From IMG/VR virus record IMGVR_UViG_3300028423_000176, positions 1 through 21,614 of that record: a DNA stretch of 21,614 bases, one strand, 5' to 3'. Positions 6,995 through 12,888 of this stretch are shown here, piece after piece. The notes below the pieces were generated by a model. The model saw only the letters and a list, made by a program, of their open reading frames with translations, ran no database searches and was not told the DNA's origin. Within the stretch, counting starts at the first letter, position 1; every line of letters begins with the position of its first letter. Made by a program: the position numbers and the translations under genes. This DNA comes from a virus.

Positions 6995-8058
6995 AACTCA
7001 CCGTAGAAAAGAAACCGCTTGTCGAAGCCATGTCAGCCGCCGCAAAGGTAGCGCAGGCAAAAACGACAATCCCGATCCTAAGCCATGTGAAGCTGTTTGC
7101 GGGCGATATGCTGAGTATCAAGGCGACCGATCTTGACATTGAGACCACTAGCCTTGTGGACGCGGATATTGTAACAATGGGCGAAACGACCGTTCACGCG
7201 GCCACACTGCTTAATATCGCAAAGAAGTCCCCCAACGGCGCGCTGATTGCCATGGAGGTTAGGGAAGATCAACTGCACGTCAGCTTTGGTCGGTCGCATT
7301 TCCAAATTGCAACTTTGCCATCCGAGGACTTTCCCGTCATGGCGTCGGAAGAATACGCGGCGACATTCACCATCCCTGCCGAACGGATGGCGCGTGTATT
7401 CGATAAGGCTCACTTTGCGGCCAGCGACGAGGAAACGCGCTACTATCTGCAAGGCGTGTATCTGCACCACGTTGACGGGCACATGCGCGGTGTGGCGACC
7501 AATGGGCACATGCTGGCCCAAGTTGACGACGCAACGGATGCAGAGTTTCCAGGCGTGATCGTGCCTAGCAAGACGATCAATGCGTTGACGCTTGGCGAGG
7601 GTGACGTTGAGGTTTCGGTAAGTGAGGGTAAAATCCGGTTCGCCACGGATCACGCGACTATCGTTTCCAAGGTGATCGACGGGACGTTTCCCGATTACAC
7701 GCGTGTCATTCCGCAAAGCAATGACAACCGCGTTGAGTTGTCCGGCGCGGCGCTTAAACAGGCCGTTGATCGTGTTGCGGCTGTCATGGAACGTGGCGGC
7801 GGTGTCCGGTTTACTCTGGATGGTGAGGGTCTTATAGTGCAAGGTCGCGGCGGTGCAAATAGCGCGGATGACTTTGTGGAAGCGTCTTACGATTGCGACC
7901 CTATGGAGATAGGGTTTAGCCCGAAATACATCAACGCCACAATGCAACGGATTGAGGGCGATGCGGTTCTGATGCTTGGCGGTGGCATGGACCCGGCGCT
8001 GCTACACGATACGGCGGATAATGATTGGCTTGCGGTTGTGATGCCGATGCGGGTTTGA
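6991..8058 (+). CDS. dnaN: DNA polymerase III beta subunit homologue (sliding clamp)
   Basis: 355 aa, close to the usual 366-380 aa of bacterial DnaN. Hallmarks: N-terminal MKLTVEKKPLVEAM, TTIPILSHVKL (25-35), IKATDLDIETT (43-53), FPVMASEEYAATFTIPAE at the domain 1/2 junction, RYYLQGVYLH, VATNGHMLA, FPDYTRVIPQ, and the C-terminal AVVMPMRV that forms part of the clamp's peptide-binding pocket. It should form a ring dimer that tethers polymerase and other proteins to DNA. A clamp carried by a phage may serve a phage polymerase outside the window or redirect host machinery. GGAG at 6979-6982 precedes ATG 6991, which overlaps the upstream TGA. Confidence 0.93.
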   Translation: MKLTVEKKPLVEAMSAAAKVAQAKTTIPILSHVKLFAGDMLSIKATDLDIETTSLVDADIVTMGETTVHAATLLNIAKKSPNGALIAMEVREDQLHVSFGRSHFQIATLPSEDFPVMASEEYAATFTIPAERMARVFDKAHFAASDEETRYYLQGVYLHHVDGHMRGVATNGHMLAQVDDATDAEFPGVIVPSKTINALTLGEGDVEVSVSEGKIRFATDHATIVSKVIDGTFPDYTRVIPQSNDNRVELSGAALKQAVDRVAAVMERGGGVRFTLDGEGLIVQGRGGANSADDFVEASYDCDPMEIGFSPKYINATMQRIEGDAVLMLGGGMDPALLHDTADNDWLAVVMPMRV

Positions 8059-8059
8059 T

Positions 8060-8088
8060 TTGCCCGCCACCCCTAAACCTGCTATCCT
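8060..8088 (+). promoter_or_regulatory. Possible promoter for dut-nrdJ
   Basis: TTGCCC (8060-8065), 17 bp, TATCCT (8083-8088); each box matches the sigma-70 consensus at 4 of 6 positions. It lies in the 53-bp gap between the clamp gene and dut, which is otherwise empty. Confidence 0.4.
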
Positions 8089-8111
8089 ATCAAACCAATC
8101 TGAGGTAAGCC

Positions 8112-8522
8112 ATGAAGCTGAAATGGAAGCGCGTTCATAAGGACGCGCAACCGCCTGTGTTTTCTAGCGAAGGTGCGGCGGCATTCGATCTTGTCGGTAT
8201 TCGGAAATCAGACGATACGTTCCGAACTGGCTTGGCGTTTGATATTCCAGATGGATATGTTGTTCTTATTTTTTCCAGGTCGGGGCACGGGTTCAAGGAA
8301 AGCACGCGCCTTTGCAATGCGGTAGGCGTTATTGACAGTGACTACACCGGGGAAATCATGGTTAAGCTGACCCGCGATGATGGCAAGCCGTTAACGGCGC
8401 AAGCCGGCGAGAGTATCGCGCAGGGTATGCTTTTGCGATTGCCAAAGGTTGAGCTAGAAGAAGTGACAGAATTGAAACAGACAGAACGCGGGGAAAAAGG
8501 TTTTGGCAGCACTGGGAAGTAA
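8112..8522 (+). CDS. dut: dUTPase (deoxyuridine 5'-triphosphate nucleotidohydrolase)
   Basis: 136-aa trimeric dUTPase that converts dUTP to dUMP and pyrophosphate, keeping uracil out of DNA and feeding dTMP synthesis. All five family motifs are present: motif 1 GAAAFDLV, motif 2 FSRSGHG, motif 3 GVIDSDYTGEI with the catalytic Asp, motif 4 IAQGML, and motif 5 RGEKGFGSTG at the C-terminus, which closes over the active site. GAGG just before ATG 8112 provides a ribosome-binding site. It is followed after 4 bp by the ribonucleotide reductase gene and further on by thyX, so dUMP made here can be methylated to dTMP. Confidence 0.95.
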   Translation: MKLKWKRVHKDAQPPVFSSEGAAAFDLVGIRKSDDTFRTGLAFDIPDGYVVLIFSRSGHGFKESTRLCNAVGVIDSDYTGEIMVKLTRDDGKPLTAQAGESIAQGMLLRLPKVELEEVTELKQTERGEKGFGSTGK

Positions 8523-8526
8523 CTCA

Positions 8527-10404
8527 ATGACGGACTATCAGAAATTCATCGCATTGTCTCGATACGCGCGATGGTTGCCGGATGAAAATAGGCGCGAGAC
8601 CTGGGCGGAAACGGTTGATAGGTATATCACCAATGTAGTTCCAGACGGGACGCCAGAGCATGCTGACCTATATGACGCCATCCTAAACCTTGACGTTATG
8701 CCGTCCATGCGAGCACTAATGACCGCTGGCAAGGCTTTGTCGCGTGACAATACGGCAGGTTACAATTGCAGCTATTTGCCTGTTGACGATCCGAAGTCAT
8801 TTGACGAAGCGATGTTCATTTTGCTTTGCGGAACCGGCGTCGGTTTTTCTGTAGAGCGGCAATACGTCAACAAACTACCCGAAGTGCCGGACCAGCTTTT
8901 TGAGAGCGAAACGACTATCGTTGTGAAAGATAGCAAAGAGGGTTGGGCTAAGTCTTACCGTCAATTACTTTCCCTGCTTTGGGCGGGCGAGGTTCCGCAA
9001 TGGGACGTGTCCAAGGTGCGTCCGGCTGGTGCGAAGCTTAATACGTTTGGCGGTCGCGCGTCCGGCCCTGATCCGCTAGTTGAACTGTTCAAATTCACGA
9101 TTGAAAAATTCCGTGGCGCGACCGGGCGGAAGCTGTCTAGCCTCGAGTGCCACGACATCATGTGCAAGATTGGCGAGATTGTCGTCGTGGGTGGCGTCCG
9201 TCGATCTGCAATGATTAGTCTTAGCAATCTAAGCGATGATCGGATGCGCCACGCTAAGTCTGGGCAGTGGTGGAATACTGACCCGCAACGCGCCCTGTCT
9301 AATAACTCTGTTGCTTATACCGACACGCCAGATGCAGAAAGTTTCATGCGTGAATGGCTTGCGCTTGTGGAAAGCAAGAGCGGCGAGCGAGGTATTTTTA
9401 ACCGTGTAGCTGCGCAAAAACAAGCGGCGAAAAATGGTCGGCGTGATCTTGATTTTGAGTTCGGCACAAACCCTTGCTCTGAAATTATCCTGCGCCCATA
9501 TCAGTTCTGCAATCTGACGGAAGCCGTTTGCCGTGCGGATGATACGCTTGACGACTTGAAAGAAAAGGTGCGTCTTGCAACTATCCTTGGCACGATTCAA
9601 AGCACGTTGACTCACTTCCCATATTTGCGCAAGGTGTGGAAGGATAATACAGAGGCGGAGCGTCTTTTGGGTGTGTCTCTGACGGGGATTATGGATAACT
9701 TCATCCTAAATCAGAACGTAACAGACCTTCCTGACATCCTTCAAGAACTCCGCCAAGTCGCAATCGAAACAAACGCGGAGTGGGCGGATAAACTAGGTGT
9801 CCCACCTAGCACGGCGATAACCTGCGTAAAGCCAAGCGGCACAGTATCGCAGCTTGTGGACAGCGCAAGCGGCATTCACGCGCGACATAGCGAATATTAC
9901 ATCAGAACAGTGCGGGGCGATAATAAAGACCCGCTAACGCAATTTATGATTGCCAACGGTATTCCGAACGAACCTTGCGCCATGAAGCCTGACACGACGA
10001 CCGTGTTTAGCTTTCCAGTCAAGTCACCGGATGGGGCGGTAACGCGCAATGATATGACCGCTATTGAACAGCTTGAATTGTGGTTGACGTATCAGCGGGA
10101 GTGGTGCGAACATAAGCCTAGCGTTACAGTAACGGTGCGCGACCATGAGTGGATTGAAGTCGGGGCTTGGGTGTATAAGCACTTCGATGAAGTGAGCGGG
10201 ATTAGCTTCTTGCCGCATTCTGACCATAGCTATAAGCAAGCGCCATATCAGGAAATCGGTGAACTGGAATATCTTGATATGGTCGAGATTATGCCCAGCA
10301 ATATCGACTGGTCTGGATTGTCCGAGTTTGAAAAAGAGGATGCCACAAAGGGCAGTCAAACGCTCGCTTGCACGGGCGGCACTTGCGAGATTGTGGACGT
10401 TTAA
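8527..10404 (+). CDS. nrdJ: Adenosylcobalamin-dependent (class II) ribonucleotide reductase
   Basis: 625-aa reductase that makes deoxyribonucleotides using a B12-derived radical, so it works with or without oxygen. Expected cysteines are visible: C81 in AGYNCSYLPV (first redox Cys), the thiyl-radical Cys in NPCSEI (C317, with E319), its redox partner in FCNL (C328), and the C-terminal pair in CTGGTCEI (C615, C620) that is reduced by the host thiol system. The layout resembles monomeric Lactobacillus-type RTPR but is shorter (about 740 aa there). Start chosen at ATG 8527, 4 bp after dut; an upstream in-frame alternative at 8503 overlaps dut. Class II enzymes are common in phages of marine alphaproteobacteria. 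Confidence 0.93.
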   Translation: MTDYQKFIALSRYARWLPDENRRETWAETVDRYITNVVPDGTPEHADLYDAILNLDVMPSMRALMTAGKALSRDNTAGYNCSYLPVDDPKSFDEAMFILLCGTGVGFSVERQYVNKLPEVPDQLFESETTIVVKDSKEGWAKSYRQLLSLLWAGEVPQWDVSKVRPAGAKLNTFGGRASGPDPLVELFKFTIEKFRGATGRKLSSLECHDIMCKIGEIVVVGGVRRSAMISLSNLSDDRMRHAKSGQWWNTDPQRALSNNSVAYTDTPDAESFMREWLALVESKSGERGIFNRVAAQKQAAKNGRRDLDFEFGTNPCSEIILRPYQFCNLTEAVCRADDTLDDLKEKVRLATILGTIQSTLTHFPYLRKVWKDNTEAERLLGVSLTGIMDNFILNQNVTDLPDILQELRQVAIETNAEWADKLGVPPSTAITCVKPSGTVSQLVDSASGIHARHSEYYIRTVRGDNKDPLTQFMIANGIPNEPCAMKPDTTTVFSFPVKSPDGAVTRNDMTAIEQLELWLTYQREWCEHKPSVTVTVRDHEWIEVGAWVYKHFDEVSGISFLPHSDHSYKQAPYQEIGELEYLDMVEIMPSNIDWSGLSEFEKEDATKGSQTLACTGGTCEIVDV

Positions 10405-10407
10405 CCA

Positions 10408-10436
10408 TTGACACACCCGCGCCCTGCCTTTATGGT
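10408..10436 (+). promoter_or_regulatory. Sigma-70-type promoter upstream of the 10467 gene and thyX
   Basis: Perfect -35 TTGACA (10408-10413), 17-bp spacer, -10 TATGGT (10431-10436). It lies between the nrdJ stop and the next ribosome-binding site (GAGGAG, 10453-10458). A possible hairpin (CGCCCTGCC 10420-10428 with GGTGGGGCG 10434-10442, two G-T pairs) overlaps the -10 box and could be an operator or weak terminator. Confidence 0.6.
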
Positions 10437-10466
10437 GGGGCGTAGGTTTATAGAGGAGATGGAAAG

Positions 10467-10763
10467 ATGACCAACTACAATGACGGCAACTGGCACGGAT
10501 GGAACGGCGGGGATCGTCCGGTGCATCCTTATACGGTAGTTGAGGTTTTCTGTGACGGCGAAAAGCTAACTCCTGGTGAGGCAGATTGTTTTGCTTGGTC
10601 AAAAGATGGATACGCAGATATCGTCGCCTTCCGCGTCGTCAAGGAACACAAAGAGCCTGAGGTTATTTGGGTAGACGATGAAAATACCGTATGGGATGAT
10701 GCAGATATTGCAATTTCGTTTGGAGTTAGTGGACTACGCAAGTTCGTGGAGGTGCTAGAATGA
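10467..10763 (+). CDS. Conserved phage protein of unknown function, 98 aa
   Basis: No named family. The N-terminal half has the pattern WHGWNGGDRPVHPYTVVEV, then a patch ending DIVAFRVVKEHK, which I recall from many small phage proteins of unknown role; the C-terminal part is acidic (DDENTVWDDADIA). No membrane segment or catalytic motif. Good ribosome-binding site GAGGAG at 10453-10458. It is the first gene after a strong promoter, and its TGA overlaps the thyX ATG by 4 bp, so the two should be co-expressed and coupled. Confidence 0.75.
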   Translation: MTNYNDGNWHGWNGGDRPVHPYTVVEVFCDGEKLTPGEADCFAWSKDGYADIVAFRVVKEHKEPEVIWVDDENTVWDDADIAISFGVSGLRKFVEVLE

Positions 10764-11518
10764 CCATCACCGCAACCATGATTGCCGACAGCGTATCCCC
10801 TCAAGGGGTGCGCCTGTCTACCTTGTCGCTACGGTATCCGCGCTTTATTCACAGCGAGGTCATGACTCACCGCGCATTCAGCCGCAACGCATCGTCAAGC
10901 CGCGCAATTCCGATCGAGCGGATGATCCAGGACGTTCTGGACGATCCCGCCATGCCGATTGAATGGGGTGCTAATCAGCCGGGAATGCAAGCCGGTGGCG
11001 TTGTCGATGATCCAGAGGAATGCAAGCGTATTTGGCTTGCGGCGCGGGATGACGCGGTATTGCAGGCCCGTGATCTTGCGGAAATGGGCGTGCATAAGCA
11101 GATCGTGAACCGCATTCTTGAACCTTACATGCATATCAACGTGCTAGTGAGCGCGACGGAATGGGGCAACTTCTTTACGCTGCGTGACCACGCCGACGCG
11201 CAGCCTGAAATACGGGAATTGGCGCAGGCTATTAAGGTTGCAATGTCAGAAAGCAAGCCGAAAGAGTTGCAATGGGGTGAATGGCATACACCATACAGCG
11301 AAAACGGCGACAAGCTAATGTCAGTGGCCTGTTGCGCATCGGTCAGCTATAAGACGGTCGAGGGCAAAACCATGTCCTTTGAACGGGCTGGCGCGATCTA
11401 TGACAAGCTTATGGGTCCTCCGTTTCATGCCAGTCCGTTTGAGCATGTGGCAACGCCGTGCATAGAGGGAAGTGGTAACTTTCAAGGATGGCGGCAATGG
11501 CGGAAGGATTTTGAGTGA
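10760..11518 (+). CDS. thyX: Flavin-dependent thymidylate synthase ThyX
   Basis: 252-aa FAD-dependent enzyme that methylates dUMP to dTMP using methylenetetrahydrofolate and NADPH. The ThyX signature appears in the variant form THRAFSRNASSSR (36-48), where the canonical motif is RHRxxSxNExSxR: the leading Arg is Thr and the central Glu is Ala. Other matching parts are PIERMIQDV, HKQIVNRILEPY, the NVLVSATEWGNFFTLRDH block near the middle, and PFEHVATP near the end. The deviations occur in a subset of phage and bacterial ThyX-like enzymes as I recall, but activity cannot be read from sequence. It completes the dUTP to dUMP to dTMP route with dut upstream. Confidence 0.9.
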   Translation: MTITATMIADSVSPQGVRLSTLSLRYPRFIHSEVMTHRAFSRNASSSRAIPIERMIQDVLDDPAMPIEWGANQPGMQAGGVVDDPEECKRIWLAARDDAVLQARDLAEMGVHKQIVNRILEPYMHINVLVSATEWGNFFTLRDHADAQPEIRELAQAIKVAMSESKPKELQWGEWHTPYSENGDKLMSVACCASVSYKTVEGKTMSFERAGAIYDKLMGPPFHASPFEHVATPCIEGSGNFQGWRQWRKDFE

Positions 11519-11805
11519 TGACCGACATAATCGACCGACTATCAGACCCCGAAAAAGTATATCCCGAGGACGACACCGACGACGACTTTGCTCTATACGC
11601 CGCAGCTCGCGAAGAAATCACCCGACTTCGAGAAAAATGCGACAAACAGTCCCATATTTTGCAACACGTATTCCCCGACAAGACCGGTCGATACTTTATC
11701 AGCGGCCAGGGCGGTGAGGTTGACGAAAACGGTTTGCCAGAGCGAGTGAGTATATGCCCCGCGTATGGCGTAGGCTGGACTGTGACTTATCGGCGGGATA
11801 GATGA
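11518..11805 (+). CDS. Hypothetical 95-aa protein
   Basis: Not recognised. ATG 11518 overlaps the thyX TGA (TGATG), and GTG 11515 is an alternative. The N-terminal half is an acidic linker (EDDTDDDFALYAAAREE) leading into a charged helix ITRLREKCDK; the C-terminal half ends VGWTVTYRRDR and could be a small beta domain. From its layout it may be a small accessory protein co-translated with ThyX. Confidence 0.7.
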   Translation: MTDIIDRLSDPEKVYPEDDTDDDFALYAAAREEITRLREKCDKQSHILQHVFPDKTGRYFISGQGGEVDENGLPERVSICPAYGVGWTVTYRRDR

Positions 11806-11814
11806 ATTTTCTTA

Positions 11815-11843
11815 TTGACGCCCTAGAATCGGTATGACATAAA
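11815..11843 (+). promoter_or_regulatory. Possible promoter for the 11870 gene
   Basis: TTGACG (11815-11820), 17 bp, CATAAA (11838-11843). Good -35, moderate -10. It lies in the 64-bp gap before a gene with a strong ribosome-binding site, and is similar in its -35 box to the candidates at 12203 and 14361. Confidence 0.35.
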
Positions 11844-11869
11844 CGTATCAACAGCAAAGGAGATACGCC

Positions 11870-12097
11870 ATGACCATCAACATCCAGACAATCGCAGCGG
11901 AAGATATTGGCGCAGAGATTGTTTACGACCTTGGCGATAACATGGCCGTCGTTGAATACGAAAACGAACGCATGGTCATTGCAGATGTTGAGGATATGGC
12001 AGAGTTCGGCGAGTTCACGCCTATCAGCAACGCGACAAGGTTCCGCGACGATGTTTCGCGCGAAGATCGTATCGCGTCCATGGTGGCGAAGTATTAA
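11870..12097 (+). CDS. Hypothetical acidic 75-aa protein
   Basis: Not recognised. Strong AAAGGAG at 11856-11862 before ATG 11870. The protein is acidic, with a probable beta region (EIVYDLGDNMAVVEYENER) followed by VIADVEDMAEFGEF and a C-terminal helix SREDRIASMVAKY. It stands alone, with its own possible promoter upstream and the structured element plus terminator at 12102-12201 directly downstream, so it is probably a single-gene transcript. Confidence 0.7.
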   Translation: MTINIQTIAAEDIGAEIVYDLGDNMAVVEYENERMVIADVEDMAEFGEFTPISNATRFRDDVSREDRIASMVAKY

Positions 12098-12101
12098 GAA
12101 C

Positions 12102-12166
12102 AACCTTGCCGCGTGTCACTGCCACTGATCCGGTAGATAAATGACACTCTAGAGCGCGACAAGGTT
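12102..12166 (+). ncRNA. Candidate structured RNA element of unknown function
   Basis: A nested fold can be drawn: outer stem 12102-12113 with 12155-12166 (11 of 12 pairs, one C-A mismatch), second stem TGTCA 12114-12118 with TGACA 12142-12146, and inner stem CTGCC 12119-12123 with GGTAG 12132-12136 (one G-T pair), leaving CTCTAGAG (12147-12154) as a one-sided bulge. It lies after the stop of the 11870 gene and directly before a terminator, so it could be a small RNA processed from the 3' end or a stabilising 3' UTR. It matches no RNA family I recognise. Confidence 0.4.
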
Positions 12167-12168
12167 TA

Positions 12169-12201
12169 GGCGGGCAATATGATTGCCCCGCCGATTTTTT
12201 T
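12169..12201 (+). terminator. Rho-independent terminator after the 11870 transcript
   Basis: Stem GGCGGGCAAT (12169-12178) with ATTGCCCCGCC (12182-12192, one bulged C), 3-nt loop, then a run of seven T (12195-12201). It insulates the following promoter at 12203. Confidence 0.85.
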
Positions 12202-12202
12202 G

Positions 12203-12232
12203 TTGACAGGGTGTTTTGTGGCGTGCTAGAAC
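12203..12232 (+). promoter_or_regulatory. Promoter of small-gene cassette 1
   Basis: Perfect -35 TTGACA (12203-12208), 18-bp spacer, extended -10 TGC-TAGAAC (TGC at 12224-12226, TAGAAC at 12227-12232). It starts directly after a terminator and lies just before the 33-bp leader repeat. Confidence 0.6.
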
Positions 12233-12237
12233 GTATG

Positions 12238-12270
12238 TAACGAAACGCTAGATAGGAGATAGCGAGATGG
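12238..12270 (+). repeat. 33-bp leader repeat, copy 1, with RBS in a hairpin loop
   Basis: Identical over 33 bp to 14395-14427. It contains an inverted repeat CGCTA (12246-12250) / TAGCG (12260-12264) whose 9-nt loop carries AGGAG (12254-12258), 8 nt before ATG 12267. The Shine-Dalgarno is thus displayed in, or held by, a small hairpin. The repeat ends with the start codon and the first base of codon 2, so it belongs to the untranslated leader. Confidence 0.85.
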
Positions 12271-12461
12271 AAAAGATGCTTAAAAACCTTAAAGCCGGGG
12301 AAAATGTATTCTTCGCAAGGTCTGAATGCGAATATGAAGAGTTTACCGAATGGCTTTGCGATAACGGATGGAGTTTTTCTAGACACTTTGAAAGCGGCGA
12401 AGCTTTTCAACGCAAAATGCCAGATGGCTTTTTAAGGGTAGTTGAGGTTGTCGGGCTGTGA
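12267..12461 (+). CDS. Hypothetical 64-aa protein of cassette 1
   Basis: Not recognised. It starts right after the leader repeat. MEKMLKNLKAGENVFFARSE, then an acidic helix CEYEEFTEWLCDNGW and a C-terminal beta-like part ending VVEVVGL. It has its own promoter (12203) and terminators (12466-12493, 12532-12557), so it is a monocistronic unit. The shared leader with the 14424 gene implies shared control, although the two proteins are not similar. Confidence 0.75.
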   Translation: MEKMLKNLKAGENVFFARSECEYEEFTEWLCDNGWSFSRHFESGEAFQRKMPDGFLRVVEVVGL

Positions 12462-12465
12462 CAAC

Positions 12466-12493
12466 AAAGGCCGCGACGAGTTGCGCGGCCTTT
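12466..12493 (+). terminator. Bidirectional terminator
   Basis: Perfect 10-bp stem AAAGGCCGCG (12466-12475) / CGCGGCCTTT (12484-12493), 8-nt loop. The A tract on one side and T tract on the other let it work for both strands, which fits its place between convergent gene blocks; it may be the end of the long minus-strand transcript. Confidence 0.75.
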
Positions 12494-12529
12494 ATCTGTT
12501 AGGCATGGCATACCAAATACCCAGACAAC

Positions 12530-12557
12530 CACCCCGCGCCAAACAAGCGCGGGGTTT
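12530..12557 (+). terminator. Terminator hairpin, copy 1 of a 28-bp repeat
   Basis: Stem CCCCGCGC (12532-12539) / GCGCGGGG (12547-12554), 7-nt loop, then TTT. The 28 bp from 12530 to 12557 match 14584-14611 with one difference in the loop. The T tract is short (TTTATA), so termination on the plus strand may be partial. Confidence 0.7.
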
Positions 12558-12571
12558 ATAGCTTACAGGTC

Positions 12572-12612
12572 ATAAATATACGCTATAGCGTATAGATCAT
12601 ATTTATACGCTA
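12572..12612. repeat. Triple 9-bp repeat / nested palindrome between convergent genes
   Basis: TATACGCTA occurs at 12577-12585, in reverse complement at 12586-12594 (together a perfect 18-bp palindrome), and again in direct orientation at 12604-12612, where it overlaps the stop codon of the minus-strand gene. ATAAATAT (12572-12579) and ATATTTAT (12599-12606) form a further inverted pair. The middle copy can pair with either neighbour, giving alternative hairpins. It could be an operator, a replication- or recombination-related site, or an AT-rich 3' hairpin. Confidence 0.6.
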
Positions 12613-12888
12613 CGACGCATCCTTACTATCCGCCTCCCCAGCAAGCGCAAAATATGCCGCACCATCTACAAAGCTATCCATGCGGAACGCGCCCTGTTGA
12701 CTTCGCACGGCCTTGAGCAGTGCCATAAATAGCCAACCCTGCGCCTCGGTCATAGCAACACCTGTGACCGCTTCGAACGCCCCCACAGTCGCCCCCATGC
12801 TGCGCTCACCTTCGGGCTTGTCGTATGTTGCGGCGCGGTCCTGCATTTCCGCCGCAGCTTGTGTTAAAATATCCGGTGCGTCCATCAT
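12610..12888 (-). CDS. DUF6378-like phage protein
   Basis: 92 aa. The arrangement ILTQAAAEMQDRAATYDKPE, then ERSMGATVGAFEAVTG and AQGWLFMALLKAVRSQ, followed by a segment DSFVDGAAYFALAGE, matches a small helical family common in phages (DUF6378 as I recall), of unknown function; its charged/histidine-poor helical bundle has been likened to small nucleotide-handling folds only speculatively. The ATG (12886-12888) overlaps the TGA of the upstream phosphoesterase by 4 bp. It is the last gene of the minus-strand block, with the stop inside the 9-bp repeat cluster. Confidence 0.7.
   Translation of the reverse strand: MMDAPDILTQAAAEMQDRAATYDKPEGERSMGATVGAFEAVTGVAMTEAQGWLFMALLKAVRSQQGAFRMDSFVDGAAYFALAGEADSKDAS

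Noticed and set aside
7078-7947. Long open frame (289 codons) on the minus strand opposite the sliding-clamp gene
   Set aside because: The plus frame is a clear DnaN homologue over its whole length; the antisense translation is rich in His, Arg and Cys with no recognisable motif.
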